Of a stretch of 64,000 nt of DNA, positions 22,881 to 34,589 are shown piece after piece. The notes below the pieces were generated by a model, which saw only the letters and a program-made list of their open reading frames with translations, had not been told where the DNA came from and did no database searches. Within the stretch, counting starts at the first letter, position 1. Every line of letters begins with the position of its first letter. The position numbers and the translations under genes were made by a program. The stretch spans positions 16,678,001 to 16,742,000 of the forward strand of contig QCXZ01000001.1 of NCBI GenBank assembly GCA_025024175.1, written 5' to 3'. This DNA comes from Rhyzopertha dominica (lineage: Eukaryota; Arthropoda; Insecta; Coleoptera; Bostrichidae).

Positions 22881-23108
22881 TCAATTGGCTTTAGTGACCT
22901 TACCGATCGTTTCTGGTCCTTTGTCTTTACGGGGCCGAGGGTTTATGGGTGTTAACACAGCGAGGGTCAACATTACTAGCCGGAGAAAGGGCCAAAATCT
23001 CTTGGTCGCGACCTTTCTGTTCACCAGAGTATGAAATTCGAATTCGTTATCATAATGACAGCCAGTCCCGGCGGAGATCCACTGGTCAGTACAGGAGCAC
23101 ATCAGCAT
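22881..23108 (-). other. GC-richer open segment, unrecognised
   Basis: A 75-codon minus frame spans a compositional island (ggggccgaggg, cttggtcgcgacc). It is rich in basic residues and ends PRPRKDKGPETIGKVTKAN. I do not recognise it. It could be a retroelement fragment, as ggtcgcgacc is common in hAT ends. Confidence 0.25.
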
Positions 23109-23634
23109 TATGACTATAGTATTGCGAGCTTTGCGCTTTTTTTAAATGTGTAATTTTTATGTGTACCTAATAATGATATAAAAAATGCAGTAACAAATTC
23201 ATTTACCCGTTTACTAAAAGTAAGTCTAAATATATACAAGGCAAAATACACACTTAATCTGACATTACAGGATATGTACTTTAACAAGTCATATAAATTG
23301 CGTGTACACAATACGTGGGGTTATCGTAAAGTTGGCGTTTGTTTTTAAATGCAGTGGTGGTAACTGATGGGCATAAAAACAGCATATTTAATCGGGTACG
23401 TAAATACTTCATACGTTAAGTACTTTTGAGAACTCTTCTTTATACAGCTCTGTCTTGAAAGATGCTGAACTTGTTATTTATGCATGTTTTTGGACACAGT
23501 CAAGCGTTATTACGATCTAGAAAGTGAGTCATGTGAGAGATGCTAATTAGTACAAGATGCTAAAGTAAATGTTTTACTTCAGTTTCAAGAAATTCTTTTT
23601 ATCCACCGGCCAAGTGATATCACAACGAAATAGT

Positions 23635-24197
23635 TCAAACTCCAGTCTCGGAATATATTATGAAATTACAAAAAAGGTATCCGTACAAAGTAGTTTTGGC
23701 CGAAGGACTTACCGCATTTTTGGCATTTGCTAGCTCAAAAAATGTAATTAATGGAATCCGTTGAAAAAAACGGGTTCCAATAAAAAAATTGCCAATGACA
23801 TCGTAGCTTAAAAACAAAACACAAACAGGTAATGCCAGTTCCGTAAGGAAATTACAAGGTCAATGAATCCAAAGGTTTTCTGTGTAAACCCTTCTAAATA
23901 CCTGTGAAAAACATAATAGTCCGTTTTAGGTTTAAGCTGGTTAGAAAATTTGACAGCATGTGGTGTAATTATAAAATAAGTCTGAAGTTTCCAGTGAGTA
24001 TTAGGGTGCAGTTTATATAATTGTACTTGAACTCTACACGTACCTATATTTTTCATCTGACTTGGAAAGGAATTGATGTTGTCAAAAGGCAATCTATTCA
24101 GGGAGATTGAAATTTGATGGTCGCTATTGGGATTTTGGAAAAGGTGAGAAATACGCAGACGGTTTAATGGGACAAAGCTGCATATTTTGATTAGCAT
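23635..24197 (-). CDS. Hypothetical broken open frame, possible receptor remnant
   Basis: Two overlapping minus frames (24197-23808, 129 codons; 23817-23635, 60 codons) together form one of the longest low-GC open stretches outside retroelements. The first contains LPFDNINSFPSQMKNIGTCR followed by VQVQLYKLHPNT. This faintly recalls the FPDK...N..GC.LRV.....PP start of the ligand-binding domain in insect ionotropic receptors, but later receptor motifs are not visible. A splice or frameshift would be needed to join the halves. Chance openness is quite possible. Confidence 0.2.
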
Positions 24198-25159
24198 TGG
24201 TTTTTATAAACCAACAAAATAGTGAAAAACGGCATTTGTGAGAACTGCCTTGTTTGTTTGTGATATTTATGCAGTTGCGTAAGCACGTTCTTAAGACAAC
24301 CTAACATCGAATGGTGATAGTTACGAAAATGTTTTTACTTAAATCATGACCACCTTTAATTTTTCTTAGGGGCGGTATATCTCGTTTGCATTTATTTTTC
24401 GGAGTAACTTGATGTTCAACGCATGTTAAAGTTAATTTTAATTTAAACTCTTTATTCAGTTGAACTGAAAAATTGAAACAATAACCTAGTTGGCTATTAT
24501 AAACAAAGAAGCTGATAAAGCCTAAATTTCACCGTTCAGAATCCTTAACAGATTAGACAGACACATTGCAGTTTAAGGATCTCGGTGCACGTGGCTTCGC
24601 TATAAATTAATACTTACTCAGGACAAGTTTTTGCACACCATTGCACACGAATAGTCAGCCTTTTTAAGATTTTATTCAATGTTCACGTCATGGTAAAAGA
24701 CGTCCGACGAGTTGTGAAAGTAAGTTCTTTAATTCAACATATGTTACCTTGAAGAACTATTTTCTGATCTTTAATGTTTATTATTTTACTTTTACACAAG
24801 TTTTACAGTGAATATTGTGCAATTATGCAACATTAATCGGTGACTGTTCTTTTAGATAATTATTATTGACTCATAAATAGGATGTGCTTTTCGGTAATGG
24901 AAATATTACGTATTTAGATTCCTAACGTTAGAAAATTGAAAAACAGTACATTATCAGTAAAAATATAGGTATGGTCTCAAATTGTTGTCAGAAAACTTTA
25001 AAACGAGAAACGCAATTTATATAATTTTAAATAATATTCCTAAGTATAATTTATACTAAATCTAGATTTTGATATCTTAGATATGGAAAATATAAATAAC
25101 TTCGTTGTATATAATTGCGCTTGCACATTAGCACAGTACACATTATACTGAAGACATAC
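24198..25159. other. Anonymous spacer
   Basis: No feature recognised. Confidence 0.4.
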
Positions 25160-25218
25160 CTCAAAACTTCGATGCGCTGATCCTCCTCGGGTCGTTTGCT
25201 TCAGCCAGGATAACGCAC
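25160..25218 (-). other. Candidate 59-nt exon on the minus strand
   Basis: On minus, cctatttactttgcag lies immediately upstream and gtatgt immediately downstream of a GC-rich 59-nt segment in AT-rich DNA. Two of three frames are open across it (one reads ALSWLKQTTRGGSAHRSFE). Polypyrimidine tract, acceptor and donor are all good matches to insect consensus. No neighbouring exon could be paired, so host gene, non-coding RNA or chance remain open. Confidence 0.35.
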
Positions 25219-25889
25219 CTGCAAAGTAAATAGGTTGAAAGACTTTCATGCAACTTTACCTAAGCAGTATTGAATTATTGTAACGGAATGTGGAGTTTCC
25301 GCTGTAGCGTGACATACAGGGAACAGAGCAATTTGCTAAGCGTTGCGGCATGTGTACCTAAACACTTGTGTCAGTAAATTATCGATTCTGCAGAATGGAG
25401 CAATATGCGCTTGCATTCCTGTTAGGTCGGCAATGCTAGCAACAGATGCACATTATTAATGGACTCTGGTCACTGTGAGATTTTGCCCTAACGTCCCCAA
25501 ATTATGTTTCAGAGGAATTTAAGTGAGCAGTGTGAATTGCTACGTCATTAAAGACTGGAATAGTGTGGTCAGTGCGACAGAAGCTTTCTTAAGTCTCCGA
25601 TCATTAACGTTTTCACTTACTTATGTGCGGATTTGCGTCATCGAATGCATAGAGAGTTTTTGGTATAACGTTTAGGGTACTTATGTGTATAATGTTTGTC
25701 ACTTGATTTTAAGGGATACCGTATCTTAGTACTGCAAAATCCCTAATATGTTATTGTTATATATTATATATACATGTTGTGTGCACTCAGCGTGTCTGCT
25801 GAGGTATTTTATTTGCGTAACACCAAAAAAAGCTCAAATCTGACAATTCGTGCGTGTGGAGGCATTACAGTGGCTTTATTGTAGTGCGA
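25219..25889. other. Anonymous spacer
   Basis: No feature recognised; 25380-25640 is somewhat more GC-rich but non-coding. Confidence 0.35.
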
Positions 25890-27298
25890 TCTGTTCTTGT
25901 AGAATAGTAGAATCCACATTCGTTAAAAATTTTCTCGAATAATATTTGGAAACGAATATTTGTGTTTATTGTATTCAAGAACGAATAGTAAAATAGTAAG
26001 TTTCATTCGGTTTGAATGTTATTATTTTTCTGATCTTATGAGTTTTCGAAAGTTGTTCGTTTTCAAAATTTATTCAATTTTGAATACCTAATATTTGTTT
26101 TTGAATAATATCCGGTTTCGAGCTAGAAAATAGGTATATGTAGGTATTTTACACAGCAGCTACTTACAACTTTATTAAAAAAGCAATAAAAAACTCAGTT
26201 TTAAATCTAAATAAAATATTTCCAGAAAAAAGAATGGCAGTTATACAGCAGTAAGTTATGTAAAATAAAATGGATAAGGGAATCATCAACAAATTTTGTA
26301 CATGCATTTTTAAATTGAATACAGTAAGCAGTAGTATTACTTAAAAATGATACCGATTACTATCTGTTTCAAATGACTAAAATTTTAATCAATTACATTA
26401 CAATTGCATACCGTAATGTTCTCTCTCCATTTATCTACAACAAATTCCATGTCCTCTCCCAACGATTCTTGTAATTGTGAACTTACTCTGACTTGTAAAA
26501 AAAGTATCTAAATATAATTGATACAAAGTATCAATATGCGATGCGTAAGTTGGTGCGTTATATTTTCAGTTTCATCCAATACACGCGTGTGAAGATTCTA
26601 AATGCCTTCACAAATCAACTAAAACAGGGCGGTTGCTTTAATTGCATTTAGCTGAACTATTTTGTTGGTTTTCGTGCAGTTGTAACCCAAACTTAGCGAA
26701 CCTAACGAAACTACTATACCGTCCTACTACCCACTTGCGAACGAAAGTGTAACTGGGATGTCTACAGTTCGTTAATAGACTGTGATATTGTTTATGCAAT
26801 TGTATTGATTTTGTTCCTGCCAATATCTACGGCAAAGGAACTAATAAGGAAGTGGGTAGTAAGGAAAACATTATAAACCTGTCACCTCTTATTTCCAAAA
26901 TCTAATTGCTTTTAGTAGTTATTTTTTTTACTGGAAATTCCCATCGTAAATCTCAATTTATTTAATGATCAATAACTATACTTACAGTAGAAGTAAAAAT
27001 CTTATGTTTTAAGATAGTGTACAATCCATGCAATGAAATGTTGCTTGAAGACGAAGTATATAAAGATCGAAACCGAAAGTTAAATAACAATCATGCATTT
27101 GCTATAAAATAGTTTTCGATACGAATATTGGCATATAGTTTTCGATTAAAACGAATACACATATTCATTTATGCGGTTTCGAATAAATAGAATATGAATA
27201 TTCGTGTAATCGTATCAAGTAAACGAAAATATTCGGTTTCCTACACATTCGAGTATCGAATACACGGTTTTCAAATTCCGACAACACTACTTTATTCG
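25890..27298. mobile_element. Remnant rich in TTCGAATA-type motifs
   Basis: 25910-26110 and 27105-27298 are dense in attcg/cgaat and gaatatt motifs in both orientations. The right edge, read on minus, is tagtgttgtcggaatttgaa, a plausible transposon terminus of CAGTGTTG type. The intervening ~1 kb holds no recognisable transposase. I read this as a non-autonomous DNA element with subterminal repeats. The left end is not resolved. Confidence 0.45.
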
Positions 27299-28445
27299 AA
27301 GCAGTAACGACGGCAGCTGCGATCGTTTTTATTATTCATTGACAGACGCAATGTAAAAGTGGCACTTTGCTTAAGTGTTGTTTTTTGTATTTTTGACTGC
27401 AGTAAAAATTTTTCAAAACCTTAAAAGTAAGTAATAATAACAATAATAATATGTGTATTAACAACGGAAGCATTTTGCAAATGCTATACACAATGGTGAC
27501 AAAAAATAAATAATTAACGTTATCAGCATAGCTAGATCACCCATGGCGTGTTTTCAGACCCTGAAATTTGCGAATGGATTGGTTCAACTTCATGCACCTG
27601 TTACCACCTGAGAGAGTTTTACCCGGATGCTTATTCACCGATCCTCAGCGTTACACCCGGCAAGAGAAAAGGCGCACTCTGATAAGTTAGAGTTGGGACC
27701 AGTGTTGGTCGCCTAGAATTAGATTACACTTTATGTACGTATACACTATGTAGTATTCTACTTTGAAAATCTACTGTAGGAAATAGCATCGTGTAGATAA
27801 ACATAAATCTAGAAATATTTAGTTTTTTAATGGTGTTCATCATCAGTACTACCCAAAACGCCTCAAATGTCAATATTAATTTGTATTTCATTATTATTTT
27901 TATTTTTACTTAACTAAACAAAGTACTACTTTGTTGTAATTAAGTTAACTAGATAAATGTCGACACAACTATAACTTGTTTGGGTATACATGTACGTTAA
28001 TTAGAGCCAAAAGACCGTAAGCAGGACAAGCATGCTGTCAAAAACTATGGAGCCCTCAATTGGTCAAATGAGCTCTTCAATGACTGCAAACTATGATTTC
28101 ATTGTCTTTATTTTTTATAAACTGAAATAAACGGGCAATTTTATACGCCATCCTTGTTGCTTTTGTTGAACGTTTTTAATCGCAGATCAGTTTTGTTGTG
28201 CTAAACTGACAGAGTACACAAACAATTCTAATTGCTGAACTAGGTACATTGATCTAAAGAAGCAAGTAGCAAGTGATAATTACTTAAAGTAAATACCTTT
28301 CTTTGGAGAGAAATCAACTTATATGTGAAGTATGCATGCGGCTCCTAATTTGTAAAATGTAAAAATAAAATTTTAAAAATTTTAAGAAAAGCGACACACG
28401 GAGAAGCTAGAAAAACAGGGAAACTAGATACAAAATAAGAATTTA
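27299..28445. other. Anonymous spacer
   Basis: A single hAT-like terminus-like motif (cagtgttggtcgcctag, 27703) has no partner. Otherwise featureless. Confidence 0.35.
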
Positions 28446-28606
28446 GATGGCAATGCCATCTGTCAGCATTACACTGACATGATGACAAAGCCACCTAGAT
28501 GCCTTAACGGGTATTACTGCACTGATGAGCTGTAATGACAGCGAAATAGATCTATCTGCAGTTGGTTGAGGTGCAGACAGCACAGCAGAGACATGCATTT
28601 TAGATA
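28446..28606 (+). repeat. Family I repeat, copy 3 (longest direct copy)
   Basis: It begins with the small palindrome gatggcaatgccatc, continues with tgacatgatgacaaagccac and ends in gacatgcattttag. It defines the order of the two halves found rearranged at 18.9 kb. No A/B box or poly(A) tail is clear enough to call it a SINE. Confidence 0.7.
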
Positions 28607-29022
28607 CAAAATAATTTCCATTTAGTTTTATCGCGTACTTAATACACTTTAACCATAATATTACTCATCTCATATTTTCTACTCAAAATTTACGCGAGTA
28701 AGGTAAAAAATTATAGTTTACGCGTAAAAACCCATCAATGGTTGGGACTATAGCTATTGGTAGGTTAAACCCCAGTAGGTAATGTGTATGCTATGCGGTC
28801 TGCCGATCTGCCGATATTGGCATTTCATTTCCATTGCCTTTATCGCTGGGTAAGGGTGAATGTTGAATTGTTGGATAGTTGTTTATATATCTTCACAACA
28901 TAATATTAGATATATTATTTTTAGTTTGGATTTCTATAATAATACTGCAAGTGGTTGAATTATGACTACTGTTGTAAATTGCTTCATACATACACATGTG
29001 AATACAGTTCAAAATATTCTGC
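28607..29022. other. Anonymous spacer
   Basis: Nothing recognised. Confidence 0.4.
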
Positions 29023-29077
29023 AAAACTTTCAATACCTTCGCCAATGTGAGGTATTGGCGAAGGTATTGAACGTTTT
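29023..29077. repeat. 24-bp hairpin with 7-nt loop
   Basis: ttcaataccttcgccaat (29029-29046) is exactly complementary to 29054-29071. Extension to 29023/29077 adds one mismatch. The loop is gtgaggt. Too tight a loop for a typical miRNA precursor and no U-tract terminator context in a eukaryote. Confidence 0.75.
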
Positions 29078-30820
29078 TACAAACCTTATAATACGTTATG
29101 TTTGCATCAAATTGGATACATACGTGTATATATGTATGATAATTTTAGGTCATCTGTAGAATCCAGTACCGTTTATACAATTAATTATTTACTAAAAATA
29201 TTATATTGTGACCTTTGGCCATGAACATCTTGACCCGAGTACACGAGATTTTGAGACTTTCGAGATAACTTATAAAATGTTAAAGTAAAGATTTTTGCAA
29301 GTTTATAATTTATTATTTTTCATTCAGAAGTTGAATACCTTAAACTGAACTAGGTAAATATCGAGAACAGAAACTGGCCCAATATGTTCTAATTGAATCA
29401 ATTATTTTGTTGCGGCATATATTTGACACATAAAAAATATACAACAATAAGTATTAGGTACGTTTTACGTTGTAGTGGGTACCTCTACAAGGTTAGATGC
29501 TTATACTGTTCAATATCTAGACCGCGATCTTGAATGCAATGCCTTCTATTGTGAATTGAACACGGACTGTTTGTATTCCGTAATCGAGTACCGTATACGA
29601 GTCGCTATCCAATCAGAGCGCGCGTTTTCTCTTTCCTTCTATGACGCTGAGGATCGTTGAAACAGCTACGCGCATAGTGCAGATTTAGACATACATGTCC
29701 AGTTCAGGTCACCTACATGTTCAGCCATATAGTATAAACAGTTCTTTTAATTCTTTCGATATCTAAAGGCAACTTAAAGTAATTTTCAAATAAGCACCAT
29801 CGCGCAAATAAATGAATATTAGCTCTACATTATATCAGTGGGTTGAGACGAACACGCAAAGTAGCACTCTGTCTTCGGTCCGTGTGCATTATATAACCAG
29901 CGATACAGCGAAATAAAATGAAAAATTCATATTCGTCTTGTTCTAACTAGGATGGTAATTTGCATTTTTATTGCGGTTGCTATAGCGGGCGGTCTCATTT
30001 GTTTTGTTCCTCTCTTTTGTGTGTTTACTGAGCAATTGACAAATGCCTCGTCCCGGGATCCGCATTCTTCCACAGGGGAACGCCTCCAAGCTGCCATATT
30101 CCAATAAAGAGGTATTTAGGGTGAAATAGGACAGCACAAAAAAGTCCCAGTGATACCGCAAATTTCCAGTGCATGGCATTCCTTTCGGTGGTTATTATCA
30201 ACCGAGCTTCCACTCGTTGGTATAGAGAATCATACGTTGCTAGGCTCAGTTGTACGTGCCGAGAAATTCTCCATACCTACTTTTATATGTAGCCCATCCG
30301 TGCTAGTAATAATAAACCTCTGCAAATGTAGGTTTTGTACGAAAATCAAGAATACACCTGCAATGTACGTCACGATTATTGACTGATTTATTTCACAAAC
30401 CACCTGTCATATGTTTGAGCTAGTTTCATCAAATTTAAAATATTTTAATAAATATGTCACTGGCAGCAGGTACTTTCGAGCTATTTACATTTTTGTTTCA
30501 CGTTCACCTAACCAAAGTCTAATTTGCGCATATCGGTCAGGAAAATCCATTTTTTGTTAGTAGCGTTTTCATTAGTGTTTTTGATATAATTATTCATAAT
30601 TTTGTGTTGTAAATACACATATAACGATTTTTTTTTTAATATTTGCTTACGGTGAATGTGGAATAGCCAGTAGTTCGTGCCGTTTTCAACTCATAAGTAG
30701 AGGTTTGCTGCCTCTGACCAAATTTTCTACGTTGCTACAGCTAATAAACGATTTAGTCAGAACGTCAGTATTAAGGCAATACTGATTTTGAAAACTCGCA
30801 CGCGTTTTCTCATATTATGA
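29078..30820. other. Spacer with a possible promoter-like island
   Basis: 29510-29660 is GC/CpG-richer and includes atccaatcagagcgcgcgtt (CCAAT-type box). 29890-29905 has ctgattatataa-like tattatataacc text. 29990-30100 is another GC-richer patch with overlapping frames. None joins to a supported gene. 30785-30815 (gcgttttctcatatta) is a stray piece of family A directly before copy 3. Confidence 0.3.
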
Positions 30821-30985
30821 TACAGGGCTTCTATAAATGGTTCATGCAACGACGACGGCGTTGATTTCTTAATTCTTTATGCCGCCATTTTGTAACTGCT
30901 GCCAAGTTACAGTAAGCACAATATACTATCAACTTTCATATACTGTACTGAAGGTTGCGGATAAAGTTAGGGCCAGGCAAATTTT
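30821..30985 (+). mobile_element. Family A element, copy 3, 3'-truncated
   Basis: tacagggcttctataaatgg at 30821 is a good left end, followed by the family's gccgccattttgtaactgct (30892), gccaag and tgaaggttgcgg. Similarity stops at about 30970-30985 and no right end is present. Confidence 0.65.
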
Positions 30986-31339
30986 TAGCCAGCTTGATAA
31001 AATTAATTTAAACCTAACGACGAAAAAGGAACTAACTACCTACGTACTAGATATACACGAAATACTTGATAAAGCATAATAACAACTCATAATTTTTAAA
31101 TCCCTATTAAAATTATAAGTATTCTGACAAATTTCTATAGCTTTTTTTATTAGACGTTTGTGATAATATTTTGTACCAAAATTATTTGAAAAATGTAAGC
31201 TGTTGGTACACTAACTGAACTTTACAACTTTAACCGTGGATGGCGTACCATGTTGATTGTCCAGGTGAAATATTAAAAACTTATCATCGTGTGTGTCAAC
31301 TTGAGATAAAGCAACGAATTCTTATCTGTGTTGACAGTG
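30986..31339. other. Anonymous spacer
   Basis: Nothing recognised. Confidence 0.4.
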
Positions 31340-32690
31340 GTGTTAGGTATTATTTATTGTAATTCTTTGTGTGTATGCAAATTGTATCACATTTCAGCTC
31401 AGAAAAAGTAAAGAAGTTTTCTGTAATCGTAATTAAGAAATATACAACTTGTCCTCCAACCGTATTCACACACAACGTTTTGTTAAATTTTTCTCTATGT
31501 AAAATTTTTGTTTCATCAAAGTCAATCATGTATTTAGTCACATATGAATGTTCAGCTACGGAAGATTTGTCTATCTGCTGAAGCCCAGTTGTCTGTATAA
31601 TAAGTTCTTTCAAACGCATACCTACTTTTTTTTTTAGTTTGACCTATGCAACACTTGCCGCAAGAACAAGTAGTTTTGTAAACACCCTCACTTTCTAAAT
31701 GTACTTTATCTTTGGTAGATCTTAAACTTTTATCTAAATTATTATTCGTACTATCAACAACTAAAGTATCATGTTTTCTATTTATCCGCTTTACTTTTTC
31801 CGAAAGGCCTTGTACATGAGGCAAACTCAACTTTAATTTTAGTTAATTTTGTTCTGGCTGAGAATTTACTTGATTTGGACGAGCACTGCTTTTAATAAAA
31901 TCTGACCAAATATTCTTATTGTCATAACTTATTGTCATAACTCACTAGTGTTGATTTAAGATGATCAATTTCTTTTTGTAAAGAACTTTCGTCTGAGATT
32001 CTTTGTGCTCTAACAAATAACGTCCGTATAAGACTGTTCTTTTGAGTAGGAGGGTGGTGAGATGTGGCATGTAAATATTTGTCTGTGTGTGTTGGTTTTC
32101 TGTACACCTTTCTGTAACTGTCCAATGTTTACTCTTTAAATATCCAAGAAAGGTAAACTACCATTGCTTTCTAATTTAAATTTTATGTCAGGATTTTGAA
32201 ATAGATGCCTACCTAACTCTTCTATACCGTGGGGCCAAATAATAAAAGTATCATCTGCATACCTATACCAACATTTTGGCTTAAACTAAAAACTGTTGAT
32301 CGCTACCTCTTCAAAATGTTCCATAAACAAATTGGCCTCTATAATAGGACTTGGAGGTGAACCCTTTGCACAAACTGATTTTTGTCCATAAAATGTACTG
32401 TTCCATAAGATAAAGTTGATTTTAAACAGTGTTCAGATAATCTGGCTCTCGTATCACCTAGGGGATCTCTATTAAGTTTGGATTTGATGTTGTCTATCAT
32501 TTCCGGTATGGGTACTTTCGTAAATAAAGAATATACATCAGAATTAACTAAAGTATCATCTCCTGAAATACTTAATAATACTTTATAACGTCAATAAGGT
32601 CTGAAGAATTTTTGATGAAACTACTAGTTTTTCCTACACAAGGCTTTAAACAGTTAGCACAATTTTTTTGCCAATCTATAACAATTAAAA
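31340..32690 (-). pseudogene. Penelope-like element, RT and GIY-YIG, nearly full C-terminal two thirds
   Basis: Minus strand, N to C: GKTSSFIKNSSDLI (32640), LVNSDVYSLFTKVPIPEM (~32540), then after a frameshift GSPPSPIIEANLFMEHFEE (~32330). RYADDTFIIWPHGIEEL follows (32220-32280; the ADD catalytic aspartates are intact), then NGSLPFLDI and a stop (32140). Next come VYRKPTHTDKYLHATSHHPP and the helix after it (31922-32125), then SLPHVQGLSEKVKRI and GVYKTTCSCGKCCIGQTKK (~31660-31830). The GIY-YIG C-terminal part RLKELI...AEHSYVTKYMIDFDETK (31480-31619) closes it. This is the Penelope-type order: RT, linker, Cys-containing GIY-YIG. Frameshifts and stops make it non-functional; the 5' part is truncated near 32690. 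Confidence 0.92.
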
Positions 32691-32819
32691 TAGGGATAAA
32701 TATAAAAGTAATATTCTTAGACATTACATGACCTGATAAGTAAAAGTGCAAATTAATCAGTGGAGTACCATTGCATTAAATACATTCCACTTGACTTAAA
32801 TGTACTCGAATGTCGTACC

Positions 32820-34432
32820 TTACATACATCTTTGGACACAACGGCGTTTCTTCTAAGATGTTGAAATTCTGTTGCCTGTTATTTGCAACTATGTTGCTCA
32901 CATTATCAATTGTTGTTTCTGTTTATTATACCGATGAGTGGAAGCTCGCTTTAATACGACCTTTGCCTAAAATTGATAAAATTAAACCTGTATCCGATTT
33001 GAGACCAATCAGCATCTTGCCTGTGTTGTCTAAGGTGTGTGAAAAGTTTCTTCATAAACAAATATATAATTATGTTTCTGAAGTTAAAATTATACCCGAA
33101 AACCAGTCAGGTCTTCGTACTCATTACAGTACAACAACTGCGTTGACTAATTTAGTGGACGAGTGCATTGAATCCCTCGATGCCGGCAGGGCAAGTCTTT
33201 TGGTCTCTTTGGATTTTTCGAAAGCTTTTGATACACCATGTTGTTTTGTAGTAAATTGACTTACTACGGTTTTGATGAGGTTTCTGTTAATTTCTTCCGA
33301 TCTTATTTGCTCAATAGGTGCCAGCGAGTCTTGCTGGATGGCGAAACGTCTGATGTCGGCAGAGTGACGTCGGGAGTTCCTCCAGGATCTATCCTGGGAC
33401 CAATTTTGTTTTTAATTTACACCGCTGATTTGCTCTCAAAGTCCAAATTTTCAACTTGCGTGGCATACGCTGACGATACTTACCTTTTACACCATTTCAA
33501 CCCACAGAACATAGAGAGGCCATGCTTGGAAATGAATGAGGACATTAATGAATGTTCTAGTAACATTAACTTAAAGTTGAACAGCAATAAGTGTTCTGTA
33601 GTATACATCTCGTCTAAATCGCCACAAAAATGTTTTGATAAGGATGATATTAAAGTACATGTGGACCATAATCAACTGCCTGTATATGAAATGATGAAAG
33701 GTCTTGGTTTAAGTATAGATAATGACATTCGTTTTAAAAATCACGTGTCTTCTGTTATTAAAAAATGTTATGTTGCTTTAAAGCCTTGTACTCTAATCAT
33801 CTTATTCTCAACTTTAAACTTAGAAAAAAAAATATGCGAATCTCTGGTAATCTCTCACTTACTTTATTGTTTTATGGTATACTTTCTTTGTCTTGACGCC
33901 GTTAATAAATACAGGCTTCAGAAGGTGCAGAATAACTGCTGCAGATTCATATTTGGACTAAAAAAAGTATGCTCATATCNGTAACCGCATACAGCAGCTT
34001 AAATGGTTAAAAATTGATCAACTTTTTCATTACCACCTTGCAACTTTCTTGTTTCGCCAAAATACTTGCGTGATAAGTTTCATAGTCTTCGCAGCTTGCA
34101 TTGCACTGATTTATCTCTTAGATATGTCCACCATTTATCAATGCCTAGCTTCCGAACCTCCCTATACATGCGGTCTTTTACTTATAATGCTACAAAATGT
34201 ACAAAATATACTATGTAAAAAGTTAAAAAAAACCAAATGATATATAGGTTAAGTCATTAGCTTGTAATTATAGTCATAGCATGGTCTATTGTCTATGTTT
34301 TAGGTTTGTTTCTCATATTGAACTAAGTTTATATTTTTTTTGGGTTGAGTGGAATAGCTACGCCAGACTTCGCCCAATAGTCTGTTTAAATAAAGTCCTA
34401 TTATTATTATCATCATTATTATTATATTTTGC
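32820..34432 (+). pseudogene. CR1/Jockey-type LINE reverse transcriptase, 5'-truncated
   Basis: Frames 32810-33259 and 33238-33984 are one RT broken by a small frameshift near 33235. Order: WKLALIRPLPKIDK, then SDLRPISILPVLSKVCEK, then SLDFSKAFDT (first catalytic Asp), break, KLTYYGFDEVSVNFFRSYLL, SGVPPGSILGPILFLIYTAD, VAYADDTYLL (catalytic YADD), LNSNKCSVVYIS and LVISHLLYC. The C-terminal thumb-like QKVQNNCCRFIFG leads to an N at 33980, then MPSFRTSLYMRSFTYNA in decayed frame. The 3' end is aataaagtcctatt followed by an ATT tail (34396-34432). The endonuclease domain and ORF1 are missing, typical of 5' truncation during target-primed reverse transcription. It abuts the opposite-strand Penelope copy. 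Confidence 0.93.
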
Positions 34433-34589
34433 TCCTCTTTACCGATGGGAATCATTACTACAATAATAGAAATGGAGATGTATTGTAAACAACAACACCC
34501 AGATACATACAAGCTGATGCTTGTGATGTTCACTACAGGTCTTGTTTTATTATAAGGCTACTTTGATTAATGCCAGTTCGTTGTGTTCT
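34433..34589. other. Short spacer
   Basis: Nothing recognised. Confidence 0.4.

Noticed and set aside
27703..27720. hAT terminus cagtgttggtcgcctag
   Set aside because: No matching inverted end or target duplication nearby.
29023..29077. miRNA precursor
   Set aside because: Seven-nucleotide loop and only 24-bp stem are atypical for a Drosha substrate; kept only as a hairpin.
31369..31581. 70-codon plus frame
   Set aside because: Shadow of the Penelope GIY-YIG coding strand on minus.
34281..34533. Short frames on both strands after the LINE
   Set aside because: They run through the LINE 3' UTR and ATT tail.
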